From: Jeotgalibacillus sp. R-1-5s-1
GTDB lineage: Bacteria; Bacillota; Bacilli; Bacillales; Jeotgalibacillaceae
NCBI RefSeq assembly: GCF_004405105.1
Contig: NZ_SORW01000044.1
Span: 113,503 to 177,502 of the forward strand
Length of the DNA: 64,000 nt
Reading direction: 5' to 3'
Part shown: positions 17,036 to 29,107 of the stretch, piece by piece
How the letters are laid out: every line of letters begins with the position of its first letter
Numbering within the stretch: position 1 is the first letter of the stretch
Made by a program: the position numbers and the translations under genes
The notes under the pieces: model-generated
Database searches by the model: none
What the model was told of the DNA's origin: nothing
What the model saw: the letters and a program-made list of their open reading frames with translations, nothing else

Positions 17036-17221
17036 CGATACAATCCACTTCTGAATCAGTACATATCTATTCTGAAACGTTACAATAATCGATCGTAACA
17101 GGACAAAATAAAGCGGTTGGAAGGCTAGCGATACAATAAAATGTTGAAACGATGAAATAAAAAGTTCAAACAGTACAATAAAAACCCGGAACGATTAAAT
17201 AACTCCCGATAACGATACAAA
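17036..17221 (+). repeat. Phased 21-nt array, class B (CGATACAAT)
   Basis: Nine units start at 17036, 17057, 17078, 17099, 17129, 17150, 17171, 17192 and 17213: spacings 21, 21, 21, 30, 21, 21, 21, 21. The box is CGATACAAT or CAGTACAAT rather than TGAAGGAAT, yet the spacing is identical to class A copy A8, including the 30-nt fourth unit, and unit 8 keeps the AATAACT seen in class A. The 340-base gap 17014-17353 holds nothing else recognisable. Confidence 0.8.
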
Positions 17222-17353
17222 AGCACCGGTGCTTCCTGACCGCCCCTATCATTACCCATGTGACGCGGACCAATCACCTGAAACCAACGATCGAATTCCG
17301 CGTCAAACAAGCTTTTCACCCGCAAAATCTCAACTAGAAAGGACTCACCAGAC

Positions 17354-18229
17354 ATGATATTAAACAAGATCATTAAACACTTCGGCCTGCAGACGCAATC
17401 AATCAGTGATGTGGCCGACTCGCACAGTTCAACTGTTTATAAAGTGCTCCTTACCAATGGAGAAACGGTATACATAAAGATTCCGTTCAATATATTGAAG
17501 TTTCACCGTGAGATTAAGGCTTACAGCATTCTTGAAGGGCGGATTGCGGTTCCGCGTCTGCTTGATGTGTGGGAGGGCGACGATGAGACAATCGGAGCGC
17601 TGCTGCTGTCGGAGCTTGAAGGGCAGCCTCTTAAGCCGAAACTGTCAACTTTACTGGCATATGAAACGGGTGTTTATCATGCTTCAATGCATGCGATTCA
17701 GCCGCCGCAGGGAATGGATCTGACGAATATAGATAATGAGTTTCCGAACTGGACTGCATTTTTGGATCGGATGTTCTACGGTTTTGCAGAGGATACGAAA
17801 AAAGTGATTGATCCGTTTTTATATGAAGCGGCTATTCAGAAGTACGTTGAGATGAAAAACGATCTTCCAGCTCCGGATGGGCCAAGCTTTATTCATATGG
17901 ATTTTCGACCTGCAAATATTTTAGTGAAGGATGAACGGGTGATGGGTGCCATTGATTTTGAAAGTGTCCGGTTCGGGGCAACTGAGATGGACTTTTCCAA
18001 AATTCATCGCGATTTTTTAAGTCTGGATCCATCTCTTTATCAGGCGTATCAGGATGGTTATCGGAGTATTCGGCCGTTGATTGATTTGGATCAGGTGCTG
18101 ATTTTTTACCGCTTTACAGATGCGTTTAACAGTATTGGCTGGTGTCAAAGACGCGGGATTGATCAGAATAGAGACTTTTATGAACAAAACCTCGGGATAT
18201 TGAAAGAGGAATTAAACGTATACAAATGA
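17354..18229 (+). CDS. APH-family phosphotransferase
   Basis: A 291-residue kinase-like protein. HMDFRPAN (H181-N188) is the catalytic loop with Asp183, and AIDFES carries the metal-binding Asp201. The N-lobe has the expected VYIKIP lysine strand near residue 40. The substrate is unknown; related proteins act on aminoglycosides, homoserine, fructosamine or thiamine. The ATG is preceded by GAAAGGA. It is monocistronic, following the class B array and ending before a terminator. Confidence 0.75.
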   Translation: MILNKIIKHFGLQTQSISDVADSHSSTVYKVLLTNGETVYIKIPFNILKFHREIKAYSILEGRIAVPRLLDVWEGDDETIGALLLSELEGQPLKPKLSTLLAYETGVYHASMHAIQPPQGMDLTNIDNEFPNWTAFLDRMFYGFAEDTKKVIDPFLYEAAIQKYVEMKNDLPAPDGPSFIHMDFRPANILVKDERVMGAIDFESVRFGATEMDFSKIHRDFLSLDPSLYQAYQDGYRSIRPLIDLDQVLIFYRFTDAFNSIGWCQRRGIDQNRDFYEQNLGILKEELNVYK

Positions 18230-18269
18230 GAATGAATAGAAATATTTTTCAGATAAATCACATTTTTTC

Positions 18270-18300
18270 GCAAAAAAGAAGGATAAAAGTCCTTTTTTGT
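18270..18300 (+). terminator. Rho-independent terminator
   Basis: AAAAAGAAGGA pairs with TCCTTTTTT around a short A-rich loop, 40 bases after the phosphotransferase stop. Confidence 0.6.
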
Positions 18301-18348
18301 CTAATTAGTCTGTTGTAACTATCCAATTTATGCCTGGGAGGGTTAATC

Positions 18349-19254
18349 ATGGATGTGCAGCAGAAGGTAACAGACGATTTAGTTGTGAATGCCATAGAGG
18401 ATAATTTAGCGATTATCAGGTTTGATGAAGATCGCAGGGTAGCCTATGTGAATAAAATCTTCGCGAAAACGGTTGGCTATGAGATCAGCCAGCTGGAGGG
18501 TATGTATCATCGTGATCTGTGTTTTAGTGAATTTGCTGACAGTCGTGAGTACGAGCAGTTCTGGCGTGATTTGTTTAAGGGTAAAACATTTCAGGATAAA
18601 ATTGAACGAAAAAACGCTGCAGGAGAGTCTATTTGGCTGGATGCGACGTATATGCCGGTGTTCGATGAGAATAAACGTAAAGTAGTGGGCGTGACGAAGA
18701 TTGCCACCGATATTACCGAGAGATACCGTAATGCTAAAGAGATGGCAGACGATCTGCGTGATATGTCTGATCAATTGAATCAGCGATCAGCACATGGTGT
18801 CATCCGAAGTCGCGAGCTTTTGCAGAAAATTGATCATATCACGACGGTTTCATCAGACAATTCTAAGACCCTCACTTCGTTAAACGAAAAGACCGATGAA
18901 ATCAGCGGGATTGTCAAAACCATCAGTGAAATCGCCAGTCAGACAAATCTGCTGGCCTTAAACGCTGCAATTGAAGCGGCACGAGCAGGTGAGCATGGCC
19001 GCGGTTTTGATATTGTGGCAAAGGAAGTCCGGAAGCTGTCAGCGAGAGTAGAGCAGTCAATTGGTGAGGTAAGGGAAACGGTGAATTCCATTACGAGTGA
19101 AGTGGAGAAGATCACAACAGGTACTCACACGGTCATGACCAGCGTGACAGAAAGCCAGGATCAGATCAAAACGACAGTGGAAGACTTTGAAATGATCGGT
19201 TCGTCGGCTCAACAGCTGGATTCAAAATCGAAGCAATTTGTGCAATTGATTTAA
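18349..19254 (+). CDS. Soluble PAS-domain methyl-accepting chemotaxis protein
   Basis: A 301-residue protein with no membrane segment. Residues 10-125 form a PAS domain ([22 protein letters not shown] to [14 protein letters not shown]). Residues 130-300 form a short signalling helix pair whose tip, [27 protein letters not shown], is the conserved CheA/CheW contact region. It is the length of a minimal cytoplasmic chemoreceptor; the PAS may bind haem, flavin or sense energy state. It has its own ribosome site (GGGAGG) and ends before a bidirectional terminator. Confidence 0.9.
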   Translation: MDVQQKVTDDLVVNAIEDNLAIIRFDEDRRVAYVNKIFAKTVGYEISQLEGMYHRDLCFSEFADSREYEQFWRDLFKGKTFQDKIERKNAAGESIWLDATYMPVFDENKRKVVGVTKIATDITERYRNAKEMADDLRDMSDQLNQRSAHGVIRSRELLQKIDHITTVSSDNSKTLTSLNEKTDEISGIVKTISEIASQTNLLALNAAIEAARAGEHGRGFDIVAKEVRKLSARVEQSIGEVRETVNSITSEVEKITTGTHTVMTSVTESQDQIKTTVEDFEMIGSSAQQLDSKSKQFVQLI

Positions 19255-19367
19255 ATTGTCAGTCCAACACGAAATGAACAGGTCATTTTACTAACGTCTA
19301 CTTGAAAACTGGTGGAGGGTGAAATGGTCTTTTTCGCTTGCAGTTAACTGCATCATCTTTATATGAA

Positions 19368-19395
19368 AAAGAGCAGGGACGACGCCCTGCTCTTT
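19368..19395. terminator. Bidirectional terminator
   Basis: AAAGAGCAGGG and CCCTGCTCTTT form a perfect stem between the convergent chemoreceptor and GGDEF/EAL genes. Confidence 0.85.
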
Positions 19396-19396
19396 G

Positions 19397-22186
19397 TTAA
19401 CTCAGCTCTTTTGCAAACATTTCCTGCATATCACCAGCGGGTATAGGGCGACTGAAATAGAAGCCTTGCATACAATGACAGCCTTCCTGCATCAGGCGGT
19501 CGATCTGCTCCTTCGTTTCAACGCCTTCAGCAATGACCCTGTAATCCAGCCTTTTGGCTAGGTGAATTATGGTTGAGTTTAAGGCGGCGATGTGCGGAAC
19601 CTGAGTCATGTTCTCAACAAACGACCGGTCGATTTTAATGCAGTCAATCGGGAAATCCTTGATGTAGCGCAGTGATGAGTAACCGGTCCCGAAGTCATCA
19701 AGTGACAGGCTGATGCCTAAAGCTTTGAGTTCGTGCAACTTCTCAATATCATGGGCCTGGATCAAAGTATGCTCTGTCAGTTCAATCTCCAGATACTTTG
19801 GCTCCAGGTGTTCCTCTTCCAACATGGATTTCACCATTTGAACAACGCGCGGGTGCTGAATCTGGCGGATGGAGAAATTCACTGCCATGGTGATGTCATT
19901 GCCCTGATCATGCCATTTTCTCAGCTGCCCCAGTGCCTCGCGAAGTACCCATTCACCAATTTTTAAAATCATGCCGGTTTCCTCAGCTAGTGGAATAAAT
20001 TTATCAGGTGGGACTTTACCAAGCTCGGGATGCGTCCAGCGAAGAAGCGCTTCTACGCCGGTAATCTGCTTATTCTCATAGTCGACTTTCGGCTGATAAT
20101 AAACTTCCATCTCATTTCGCTCAACGGCCTGATAGAGAGCATTCAGTAAATTAGACCGTTCAATATTTTTCTCCATGAGCATTCTGGTGAAGTAGTGATA
20201 GGTGCCGCCTTGTTCTTTAGCCACATACATGGCGGTGTCTGCATTGCGAATCAGATCATCTTCATTTTGAGCATCATCCGGATACATACTGATGCCAAGG
20301 CTTGCACCGGTAAATAACTCATGTTTACCAATGTGTATAGGGTCTTTCAGAACATGAAGAAACTGTGCCGCGATTTCATCCAGTTCTTCCGGATGTTCTA
20401 CTTCCTCCACTAAAACAATAAATTCATCGCCACCAAGTCTTCCGACCGTAATCCGGTCACTGACAAGCGTTTGGAAACGCTCTGCCACTTCGCAAAGAAC
20501 CCGGTCACCAATCGTATGACCATAGGAATCATTGATCAGCTTGAAACGGTCAAGATCCAGAAACATCACGGCTAGTCGATGCTTTACAGGATCAATGTAT
20601 TTTAATGCATTTTTGATTTTCTGAACCAGATAAGTCCGATTTGGCAACCTTGTAATCAGGTCATAGTAGGCCTGATTATGAATGCGTTTTTCCATTTGTT
20701 TGCGTTCTGTCACATCACGAAAAGTGACAACGACACCATTATGCTGATCCCCATTTTGAATCGGCGTAGAGACGTATTCAACATCAAAAACCGCGCCGTC
20801 TTTTTTGGCGAACTTTTCATTTACAGAGTACGCTTTTTGACCTGTTAGTAAGGACTGGTGAATCGGAGAGCTCATATTTTCGTAAAGCTCCTGCTCGTTT
20901 TTATAATGAGCAATTACGTCATCCTGTGTCTTGCCGACAAGCTCTTCAAGATCATAGGCGAGCATGGAAGCAGCGGTCGGGTTACAAAATGTAATAACGC
21001 CATCTTTGTTAAGTCCGTAAATGCCTTCTCCGGCAGAATTTAAAATGGATTCGTTCTTTTTGCTGAGTAGTCGGAGATCGTCGTTCATAGTCTCAAGAAT
21101 CTCATTTTTTTCCTGAAGCTCACGTGTGCGATGTTTGATAATCTGCTCTAGTTGCTCAAGGTGAATCAGATTATCGAGTACCCCCGCGGTTGCCCCGGCA
21201 ATCGAGATGGCGAGCTTTTGTTCGGCGTCTGTGTAACAGCGGGGGCCATCGAAGCTGACGACACCAAGTGTTCCAAGCACCTCGCCACGTGAAATAAGTG
21301 GCAGTGTATACATGGACCTGATTCCAAAACGCTCAATCGCTGTTTTGTTGGGTCTTGGATCATTAATGGCATCCTCAATTAATAAGGGACGTTTTGTTGC
21401 AATGACTTCTTTGAAGACAGGGTCATCCTGGAAATTCACTTTAACCTCGCGATGAACCTGAATCCAGTCTTCTTCCTTCCACTCGCTGTCAGCTGACAAC
21501 CGGTGAGGGGAGGGGGTCTGCGTTTCAATATCCTTCAGGTGCGCGCCGACGTTCGGATTGTTCAGCGCCTGACCGACATATCGGAAGCTCGTTTCAAGTG
21601 CTTCCTGTACGGTCAAACAGCGCGACAGGTCATTCGTTGCATCAAGCAGCATCTGCTTATCTTTCAGCAGTTTTTTTGAGGCAGTAAATAATTCAGTGTT
21701 TCGAATCGCCACCGCTGCCATCATTACGTAGGATTCTATTGCCTCAAGTTCCTCTTTGTTTAAATGAAGCGGCGAGCTGTAATCAAACAGAAAAACAAGG
21801 CCATAAAAAGAGTTCTCGAAATAAATAGGCATCCCAAAAACCGATTTAATTTTAAATAATTCAATCGGAATAGGGTCCGGCCGGGAATCTTTACTTGTAT
21901 CCGGTATATAAATGCTCTTTTTCGTCTGAACAATCTCGGCTGCAAACTGGTCATTTTTCAAATCAATCACCATTTTATCAAGTGTAATACCATTAAAATT
22001 ATCCGGTTTCCCGACAAAACCCTGAAACTGATCCTTTGCAATCGGCAAATAAATGCCCACTGCATCACACCTGACAATTTCTTCGGAAATAGCCATGACG
22101 ACCTGTTCAAGCACTGACTTCTTATCCAGCTTCAAATGAATCATCTTTGTAATTTCGGCTAACCTTGAGTAACGATCATGGTGCAT
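19397..22186 (-). CDS. GAF-GAF-PAS-GGDEF-EAL cyclic-di-GMP enzyme
   Basis: A 929-residue cytoplasmic protein. Two GAF domains (about 15-180 and 195-345), a coiled-coil linker, a PAS domain (about 385-495), a GGDEF domain with intact GRLGGDEF motif, and an EAL domain with YQPKVD...GVEALLRW, DDFGTGYSSL and EGVETKEQ. Both catalytic signatures look intact, so it could make or degrade cyclic-di-GMP; in such hybrids one activity often regulates the other. I chose the ATG at 22186, which follows AGAGAGGTG; the upstream TTG precedes that site. It is monocistronic and convergent with the chemoreceptor. Confidence 0.9.
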   Translation of the reverse strand: MHHDRYSRLAEITKMIHLKLDKKSVLEQVVMAISEEIVRCDAVGIYLPIAKDQFQGFVGKPDNFNGITLDKMVIDLKNDQFAAEIVQTKKSIYIPDTSKDSRPDPIPIELFKIKSVFGMPIYFENSFYGLVFLFDYSSPLHLNKEELEAIESYVMMAAVAIRNTELFTASKKLLKDKQMLLDATNDLSRCLTVQEALETSFRYVGQALNNPNVGAHLKDIETQTPSPHRLSADSEWKEEDWIQVHREVKVNFQDDPVFKEVIATKRPLLIEDAINDPRPNKTAIERFGIRSMYTLPLISRGEVLGTLGVVSFDGPRCYTDAEQKLAISIAGATAGVLDNLIHLEQLEQIIKHRTRELQEKNEILETMNDDLRLLSKKNESILNSAGEGIYGLNKDGVITFCNPTAASMLAYDLEELVGKTQDDVIAHYKNEQELYENMSSPIHQSLLTGQKAYSVNEKFAKKDGAVFDVEYVSTPIQNGDQHNGVVVTFRDVTERKQMEKRIHNQAYYDLITRLPNRTYLVQKIKNALKYIDPVKHRLAVMFLDLDRFKLINDSYGHTIGDRVLCEVAERFQTLVSDRITVGRLGGDEFIVLVEEVEHPEELDEIAAQFLHVLKDPIHIGKHELFTGASLGISMYPDDAQNEDDLIRNADTAMYVAKEQGGTYHYFTRMLMEKNIERSNLLNALYQAVERNEMEVYYQPKVDYENKQITGVEALLRWTHPELGKVPPDKFIPLAEETGMILKIGEWVLREALGQLRKWHDQGNDITMAVNFSIRQIQHPRVVQMVKSMLEEEHLEPKYLEIELTEHTLIQAHDIEKLHELKALGISLSLDDFGTGYSSLRYIKDFPIDCIKIDRSFVENMTQVPHIAALNSTIIHLAKRLDYRVIAEGVETKEQIDRLMQEGCHCMQGFYFSRPIPAGDMQEMFAKELS

Positions 22187-22467
22187 TTGTTTCACCTCTC
22201 TCAATCTTTATATGTTGAGACATTACCGTTTCGCGTAGTTGACCGTAAATATTTCGACATGAAATTCAAATTTTTATACAAATTCGTCATCCTTCAATAT
22301 ATACCCTTCTTTTTGTAGTATAAAAGTATGTGTTTTAAAAAATTTTTAATATTTATCGTGATGTCTTGGCTCAATGGATATTTAAAGGGTGATTAAATGT
22401 CGAGGGGGGTGGAATTGATGTGGGTGTAACTTTAGACGGAGAGATTACGGAGATGACGCTTAGAAAG
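22187..22467. other. Intergenic region upstream of the GGDEF/EAL gene
   Basis: About 280 bases without a gene. It should contain the minus-strand promoter of the GGDEF/EAL gene; the part nearest the gene is AT-rich. I see no clear operator. Together with the class A array on its right it makes a gap of about 600 bases before katG. Confidence 0.5.
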
Positions 22468-22655
22468 ATTCCTTCATTCGTTGAAGTTATTCGGTCTTTT
22501 TGAAAAATGTATTCGCTCGTTTCAGGTTTTAATTCCTTCTTTCTGGGATTTGATTCCTTCGTTAGCACTGTGGCCTGCCTTTTTTCCTTCATTTAAATTC
22601 TGGATTCCTTCATTACCCAGACCGCATTCCTTCACTCCAGTCAATAATTCCATCA
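22468..22655 (-). repeat. Phased 21-nt array, class A, copy A2
   Basis: Read on the minus strand, nine TGAAGGAAT-type boxes are spaced 21, 22, 21, 30, 21, 21, 22, 21. The first box (TGATGGAAT) lies at 22647-22655 and the last at 22468-22476. It is in sense orientation with katG, beyond its terminator. Confidence 0.85.
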
Positions 22656-22748
22656 TTTCATCCGCAACCACTGTTTGACGCGGAACAGGACTGTTAATTC
22701 GCAGTTAGTCACGTCCCGCGGCAAGCCGGATCCTCACTAACACCATAC

Positions 22749-22780
22749 AAAAAACCCCTTCCACAAAAGGGAAGGGGTTC
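22749..22780 (-). terminator. katG terminator
   Basis: On the minus strand CCCCTTCC and GGAAGGGG form a stem followed by a run of T. Confidence 0.85.
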
Positions 22781-22793
22781 GAAGTCATCGATA

Positions 22794-24992
<2,199 letters not shown>

Positions 24993-25080
24993 TTATTCTC
25001 CCTTCTAAAGTAAAAATATTAATGGATCCTTGATCTGACTGCATTTTGCAGCAAGAGAAAGGATTATAATCGTTCTCAGA

Positions 25081-25095
25081 TTATAATTATAATAA
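25081..25095. promoter_or_regulatory. PerR box upstream of katG
   Basis: TTATAATTATAATAA matches the PerR consensus TTATAATnATTATAA at all but one position. It lies 92 bases upstream of the katG start in a 343-base gap that otherwise holds AT-rich sequence and the ribosome site of the next gene. A second, weaker half-box TTATAATCGTTCT lies at about 25064. This predicts derepression of katG by peroxide. Confidence 0.7.
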
Positions 25096-25332
25096 ACTAG
25101 CTTTCGAATTGAAAGAAAAATGCATCACTTAAAATGATTATTATTTAAGATGGAAAATAATCTGTGACACACAATTTAAGAATAATAGAATAGAGGACTT
25201 AAAACAAATTTTAAGCGACCCGAATTTGCTGGTGATGTTATCCAGATGACGTATCGAATTAGGGAATCATTTCCCGTCACGGCTATTACGCGATATACTT
25301 TCTGTGAAAGATACATAGCAGGAGGCAGGCAA

Positions 25333-26664
25333 ATGAGCAGTACACACAATCGTTTGTTACAACAGCCGGTTCATAAAGTTTTCTATCAATATTTTTTCCC
25401 GTCACTGCTCGGCATGATGCTCATGTCTGTCAATATTCTCATTGACGGCATTTTTGTTGGTAATGGGGTAGGGGAGATTGGTCTTGCCGGGGTGAATCTG
25501 GCGATGCCTGTTTTCTCATTGATTTTTTCTATTTCTCTTTGGATCGGAATTGGCGGTGGGACCGTCTACTCCATCAATATGGGAGAAGGAAATGTTGAAA
25601 AGGCAAGAGGGGTCTTTTCTCAGGCGCTTGCCAGTACGATTTTGATTTTGACTGCGATTGGCCTCATTGGTTATTTCAATGTTGAAACCATTGCAGGCCT
25701 CCTTGGTGCCAATGCAGAAACACTTGCACCAACGGTAGATTATTTAAGCGTGTTATTCAGCTTGGGCTGGTTAATTGCCCTCCAGCAGCTGATCAGTATT
25801 TTCGTGCGAAATGATGGGGGACCCACCTTATCAATGGTAGCGCTTGGTGTAACAGCACTTGTTAATATTGCATTGAATTACTATATGATTTTCGTTCTGG
25901 GGCTTGGCGTGTTTGGGGCTGCCCTTGCGACAGTGCTCGCAAGTGTTATTGGATTGCTTGTCTTACTCATCCATTTCTTTCGTAAGGGTTCCAATCTCAG
26001 AAAATTTTCGTTTAAATGGTCCTGGGGTGCACTCGGTCTGATTTTTGCGATTGGGTTTCCGAGTTTTTTAGCAGAAGCAGGCGTGCTTGTTTTTGTAACA
26101 GGTTATAATCTTGCCATCGTGGATTTACTTGGGAATGCGGGCGTGGCTGCATTTTCAGTCGTAAACTATTTACATGGATTTATGTTCCTTGCGTTTTTTG
26201 GTATTGAATCCGCTCTGCAGCCGATGATCAGCTTCTATCACGGAGCGAAACAAAAACTCCGGATTATTGACAGTGTGAAACTTGGTGAAAAGGCTGCGTT
26301 TATTCTTGGAGCACTGCTTCTGACGATCGGCCTTATTGCGGCACCGTTACTCGTTTCGCTGTTTGGTCTTCAGTCAGAGGAGGTTCGTGACCTTGCTGAA
26401 ACGGGTGTGCGATTATTTTTTATCGGATATATGTTCCTCGGATTCAATTTTGTTTATATGACTTATTTCCAGTCGATCGGAAAAATCAGGACATCCACGC
26501 TGATTATTGTGTTGCGCAGTTATGTATTTCTGCCGATTCTCCTGTTTGTTCTGCCAATGTTTTTCGGCGCAACAGGCATCTGGCTATCCGTGCCGATTGC
26601 TGAAATGCTGGTGACCGTGCTGATTTTGATGTTTGCAAGGCGGGATGTTGTAGGACAGGGTTGA
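25333..26664 (+). CDS. MATE-family efflux transporter (MepA-like)
   Basis: A 443-residue membrane protein with 12 predicted helices in two similar halves. The N-terminal AGVNLAMPVFSLIFSISLWIGIGGGTVYSI is the MATE/MepA signature. It should exchange cationic drugs or metabolites for sodium or protons. I chose ATG 25333, preceded by AGGAGGCAGG; a longer frame from 25246 would pass through this ribosome site. It is monocistronic and followed, without a clear terminator, by a class A array. Confidence 0.88.
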   Translation: MSSTHNRLLQQPVHKVFYQYFFPSLLGMMLMSVNILIDGIFVGNGVGEIGLAGVNLAMPVFSLIFSISLWIGIGGGTVYSINMGEGNVEKARGVFSQALASTILILTAIGLIGYFNVETIAGLLGANAETLAPTVDYLSVLFSLGWLIALQQLISIFVRNDGGPTLSMVALGVTALVNIALNYYMIFVLGLGVFGAALATVLASVIGLLVLLIHFFRKGSNLRKFSFKWSWGALGLIFAIGFPSFLAEAGVLVFVTGYNLAIVDLLGNAGVAAFSVVNYLHGFMFLAFFGIESALQPMISFYHGAKQKLRIIDSVKLGEKAAFILGALLLTIGLIAAPLLVSLFGLQSEEVRDLAETGVRLFFIGYMFLGFNFVYMTYFQSIGKIRTSTLIIVLRSYVFLPILLFVLPMFFGATGIWLSVPIAEMLVTVLILMFARRDVVGQG

Positions 26665-26736
26665 GTAATTGTTTGCCGCGGAGTTGAGTGTAGGTTGAAT
26701 GGGTGTGTTTCGCGGGGAAATAGGCGAGCGTTGGCG

Positions 26737-26902
26737 TGATGTTATTACTGTGGCTAGTGAAGGAATCTGCATGGTGATATGAAGGGAAAAAGAAGGCAGG
26801 CGGGTGTAGTGAAGGAATTAATTTCCGGAACGAGGGAATCCGTTTTTCAAAAGCCTGAATCCATTTCCGGAAAGATGGAATTATTGGATGGAGTGAAGGA
26901 AT
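26737..26902 (+). repeat. Phased 21-nt array, class A, copy A3
   Basis: Eight boxes start at 26737, 26758, 26780, 26810, 26831, 26852, 26873 and 26894: spacings 21, 22, 30, 21, 21, 21, 21. The 30-nt unit and the four units after it match other copies; one 5' unit is missing or too diverged. It lies in sense orientation after the MATE gene, in a 375-base gap between convergent genes with no other content but a terminator. Confidence 0.8.
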
Positions 26903-26992
26903 TCTTCAACAGATCCAACTTACGCAACCCGCGCCCGCGAAACCACCCGTCTAAAATGTCGACCACATCCGCGTCCAACCAGCCTTCCACAC

Positions 26993-27032
26993 AAAAAACC
27001 GTCACCGCTCAAGTGAGCAGTGACGGTTTTTA
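26993..27032. terminator. trhO terminator (bidirectional)
   Basis: AAAAAACCGTCAC and GTGACGGTTTTT form a long stem with an inner GCTC/GAGC pair. Confidence 0.85.
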
Positions 27033-27039
27033 CATTACA

Positions 27040-27996
27040 TTATTTCACCGCAAGCTCTTTTTCAAGGGCTTCGATGCGCTCTGCAACAACTTCTTCACTT
27101 AATTCGTGACGGACGCTGTAGCGGTTGCGTTCGTGCTTCGTACACTCGATCGTGCATCCGCCTAAGTGCTTCGCTTCGTTCTCTTCTGATGCGAGAATCT
27201 GCTTGTTGCACTCCGGGTTCGCACAATTAATGTAGCGTTCACAAGGTGTGCCGTCGAAGTGGTCTTTTCCGACTACAACGTGCTCCACCTGGTTAATCGG
27301 AACCGTCAGACGCTCGTCAAACACGTACATCTGGCCATCCCATAGCTGACCTTTTACTTCCGGATCCTTACCGTAAGTCGCAATTCCGCCGTGAAGCTGT
27401 GCTGCGTCTTCAAAGCCTTCGCGCACAAGCCAGCCGGAGAATTTCTCACAGCGGATTCCGCCTGTGCAATACGTCAGCACGCGTTTGCCTTCAAGCATGT
27501 GGCGGTTTTCACGTACCCAGTTTGGCAGGTCGCGGAATGTTTCCACATCCGGGCGAATCGCGCCGCGGAAGTGACCAACATCATATTCATATGTGTTACG
27601 CGCATCGAGAACAATTGTATCCTCGCGCTGCATTTCCTCGTAAAATTCCTTTGGTGACAAATAGCGGCCTGTTAATTCATTCGGATTGACATCATCCTCA
27701 AGACTTAAGTTAACAAGCTCCGGACGAGGGCGGACATGCATCTTTTTGAACGTGTGTCCTTCAGCCTCATCAATTTTAAAGACGATCCCTTCGAACATAG
27801 GGTTGTTTCTCATGGCTTCCATGTAAGCATCTGTCTGCTCAATTGTTCCTGAGCAAGTACCATTGATACCTTCATTTGCAACTAAAATACGGCCTTTAAG
27901 TCCAAGCTCTTTACAGAAAGCAAGGTGCTCTTCCGAAAAAGCAGCCGGATCTTCAATCGGCGTGTAGTGATAATACAATAAAACTCGATAATCCAC
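27040..27996 (-). CDS. trhO: tRNA uridine(34) hydroxylase, rhodanese-fold (TrhO/YbfQ)
   Basis: An oxygen-dependent enzyme that hydroxylates uridine 34 of tRNA, the first step to 5-methoxyuridine or cmo5[16 protein letters not shown] starts the N-terminal acylphosphatase-like domain; the rhodanese domain has [15 protein letters not shown] with the catalytic Cys. The C-terminal Cys-rich part ([27 protein letters not shown]) is typical of the Bacillus type. I prefer the GTG at 27996, eight bases after AGGTGG; the GTG at 28008 overlaps that site. About 318 residues. Confidence 0.92.
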   Translation of the reverse strand: MDYRVLLYYHYTPIEDPAAFSEEHLAFCKELGLKGRILVANEGINGTCSGTIEQTDAYMEAMRNNPMFEGIVFKIDEAEGHTFKKMHVRPRPELVNLSLEDDVNPNELTGRYLSPKEFYEEMQREDTIVLDARNTYEYDVGHFRGAIRPDVETFRDLPNWVRENRHMLEGKRVLTYCTGGIRCEKFSGWLVREGFEDAAQLHGGIATYGKDPEVKGQLWDGQMYVFDERLTVPINQVEHVVVGKDHFDGTPCERYINCANPECNKQILASEENEAKHLGGCTIECTKHERNRYSVRHELSEEVVAERIEALEKELAVK

Positions 27997-28125
27997 GTTT
28001 TTTTCCACCTATCATTTTATTTTGCAGGAATAACCTGATGGGTTTGAACCGTCTATTACTTTACTCCATTTCAGGCTTGTTCGTAAAGAGGAAAACCTGA
28101 ACTTTCCATGAATTCTTTTCCTGGT

Positions 28126-29004
28126 TTACAGTCTGAACCGGGATAGAAATGTGATGAATTCCTTTTGGATTGTAAATTGATCCTTCGTAATGGCATAAAT
28201 GTGAGCCTGTGGAAGCTTGAATGCAGTCGTGTGTACTTCAAGCAGTCTTCCCTCCAGCAGCTCCCGCCGGACAGAGGAAGAAGGGAGGTATGAGACACCA
28301 AGCCCTTCCTCGATAAACCTTTTCGTGATGTGGGTTTGAGAGACCTTCATCATTTTCGTGGATGGATAAAACACTTTAACCGTTTGCGCCAGCTCATCCC
28401 AGTATCCGGGATGGTTATGCGTGAGGAGATAATGAGAGGACAAAAGTTCCTCTTCCTCTAAAGGATAAGCCGATTCCGCATCGCGTCCGTCATGTGGTGC
28501 CACCATGATGACCTGATCTGTAAACAGCAGCTCGCTCTTCAAATCGGACTGATGACTTGGCAGGCAGGACAAGCCGAGATCCACTTCGCCGTTTAAAACA
28601 GACGCTTCGATTTCTTCAGATTCAATGATTTTTACTGAGATTTCAAGCTCAGGATGAACCTTTAAAAATTGTTTCAGTACATATGGCATCAGGTGATCAG
28701 CGATGAGGGGTGAAATCGCCAGGCTCATTTTCGAAGAATATCCTTGTGTAAAAGACTGAAGCTCCGCCACCCCTGCTTCATAACGATCGAGTAATTCCCT
28801 GGCATGTCTGAGATATTTATGCCCAGCCTCTGTTAACTTCACTTTTTTAGCGGAACGGTCAAAAAGCGTCGCACCGAGTTCCTTTTCGAGCAGTTTAATA
28901 TGAACGGTCACAGTTGGTTGCGAAATATAAAGCTGATCGGCCGTCCGTCTGAAATTGTGATAGTGAGCCGCTGTTACAAATGTGCGTAGCCAGGCTAATT
29001 CCAT
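28126..29004 (-). CDS. citR: LysR-type regulator, CitR-like
   Basis: A 292-residue LysR regulator. The winged helix-turn-helix occupies residues 1-60 (FRRTADQLYISQPTVTVHIKLLEKELG), followed by the ligand-binding domain. It is divergent from a minor-type citrate synthase gene with a 103-base spacer, the same arrangement and size as Bacillus subtilis citR-citA, where CitR represses citA. I chose the ATG at 29004 behind AGAGGTGAG. Assignment rests on family and context. Confidence 0.8.
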   Translation of the reverse strand: MELAWLRTFVTAAHYHNFRRTADQLYISQPTVTVHIKLLEKELGATLFDRSAKKVKLTEAGHKYLRHARELLDRYEAGVAELQSFTQGYSSKMSLAISPLIADHLMPYVLKQFLKVHPELEISVKIIESEEIEASVLNGEVDLGLSCLPSHQSDLKSELLFTDQVIMVAPHDGRDAESAYPLEEEELLSSHYLLTHNHPGYWDELAQTVKVFYPSTKMMKVSQTHITKRFIEEGLGVSYLPSSSVRRELLEGRLLEVHTTAFKLPQAHIYAITKDQFTIQKEFITFLSRFRL

Positions 29005-29107
29005 TGATCTCACCTCTGATTAATAAATTTAATTGATATCATTAATTATATTTAATTTTATTAAATATTATGTACCTTTACAATAAAGTTATTAACATAA
29101 AAAGGGG

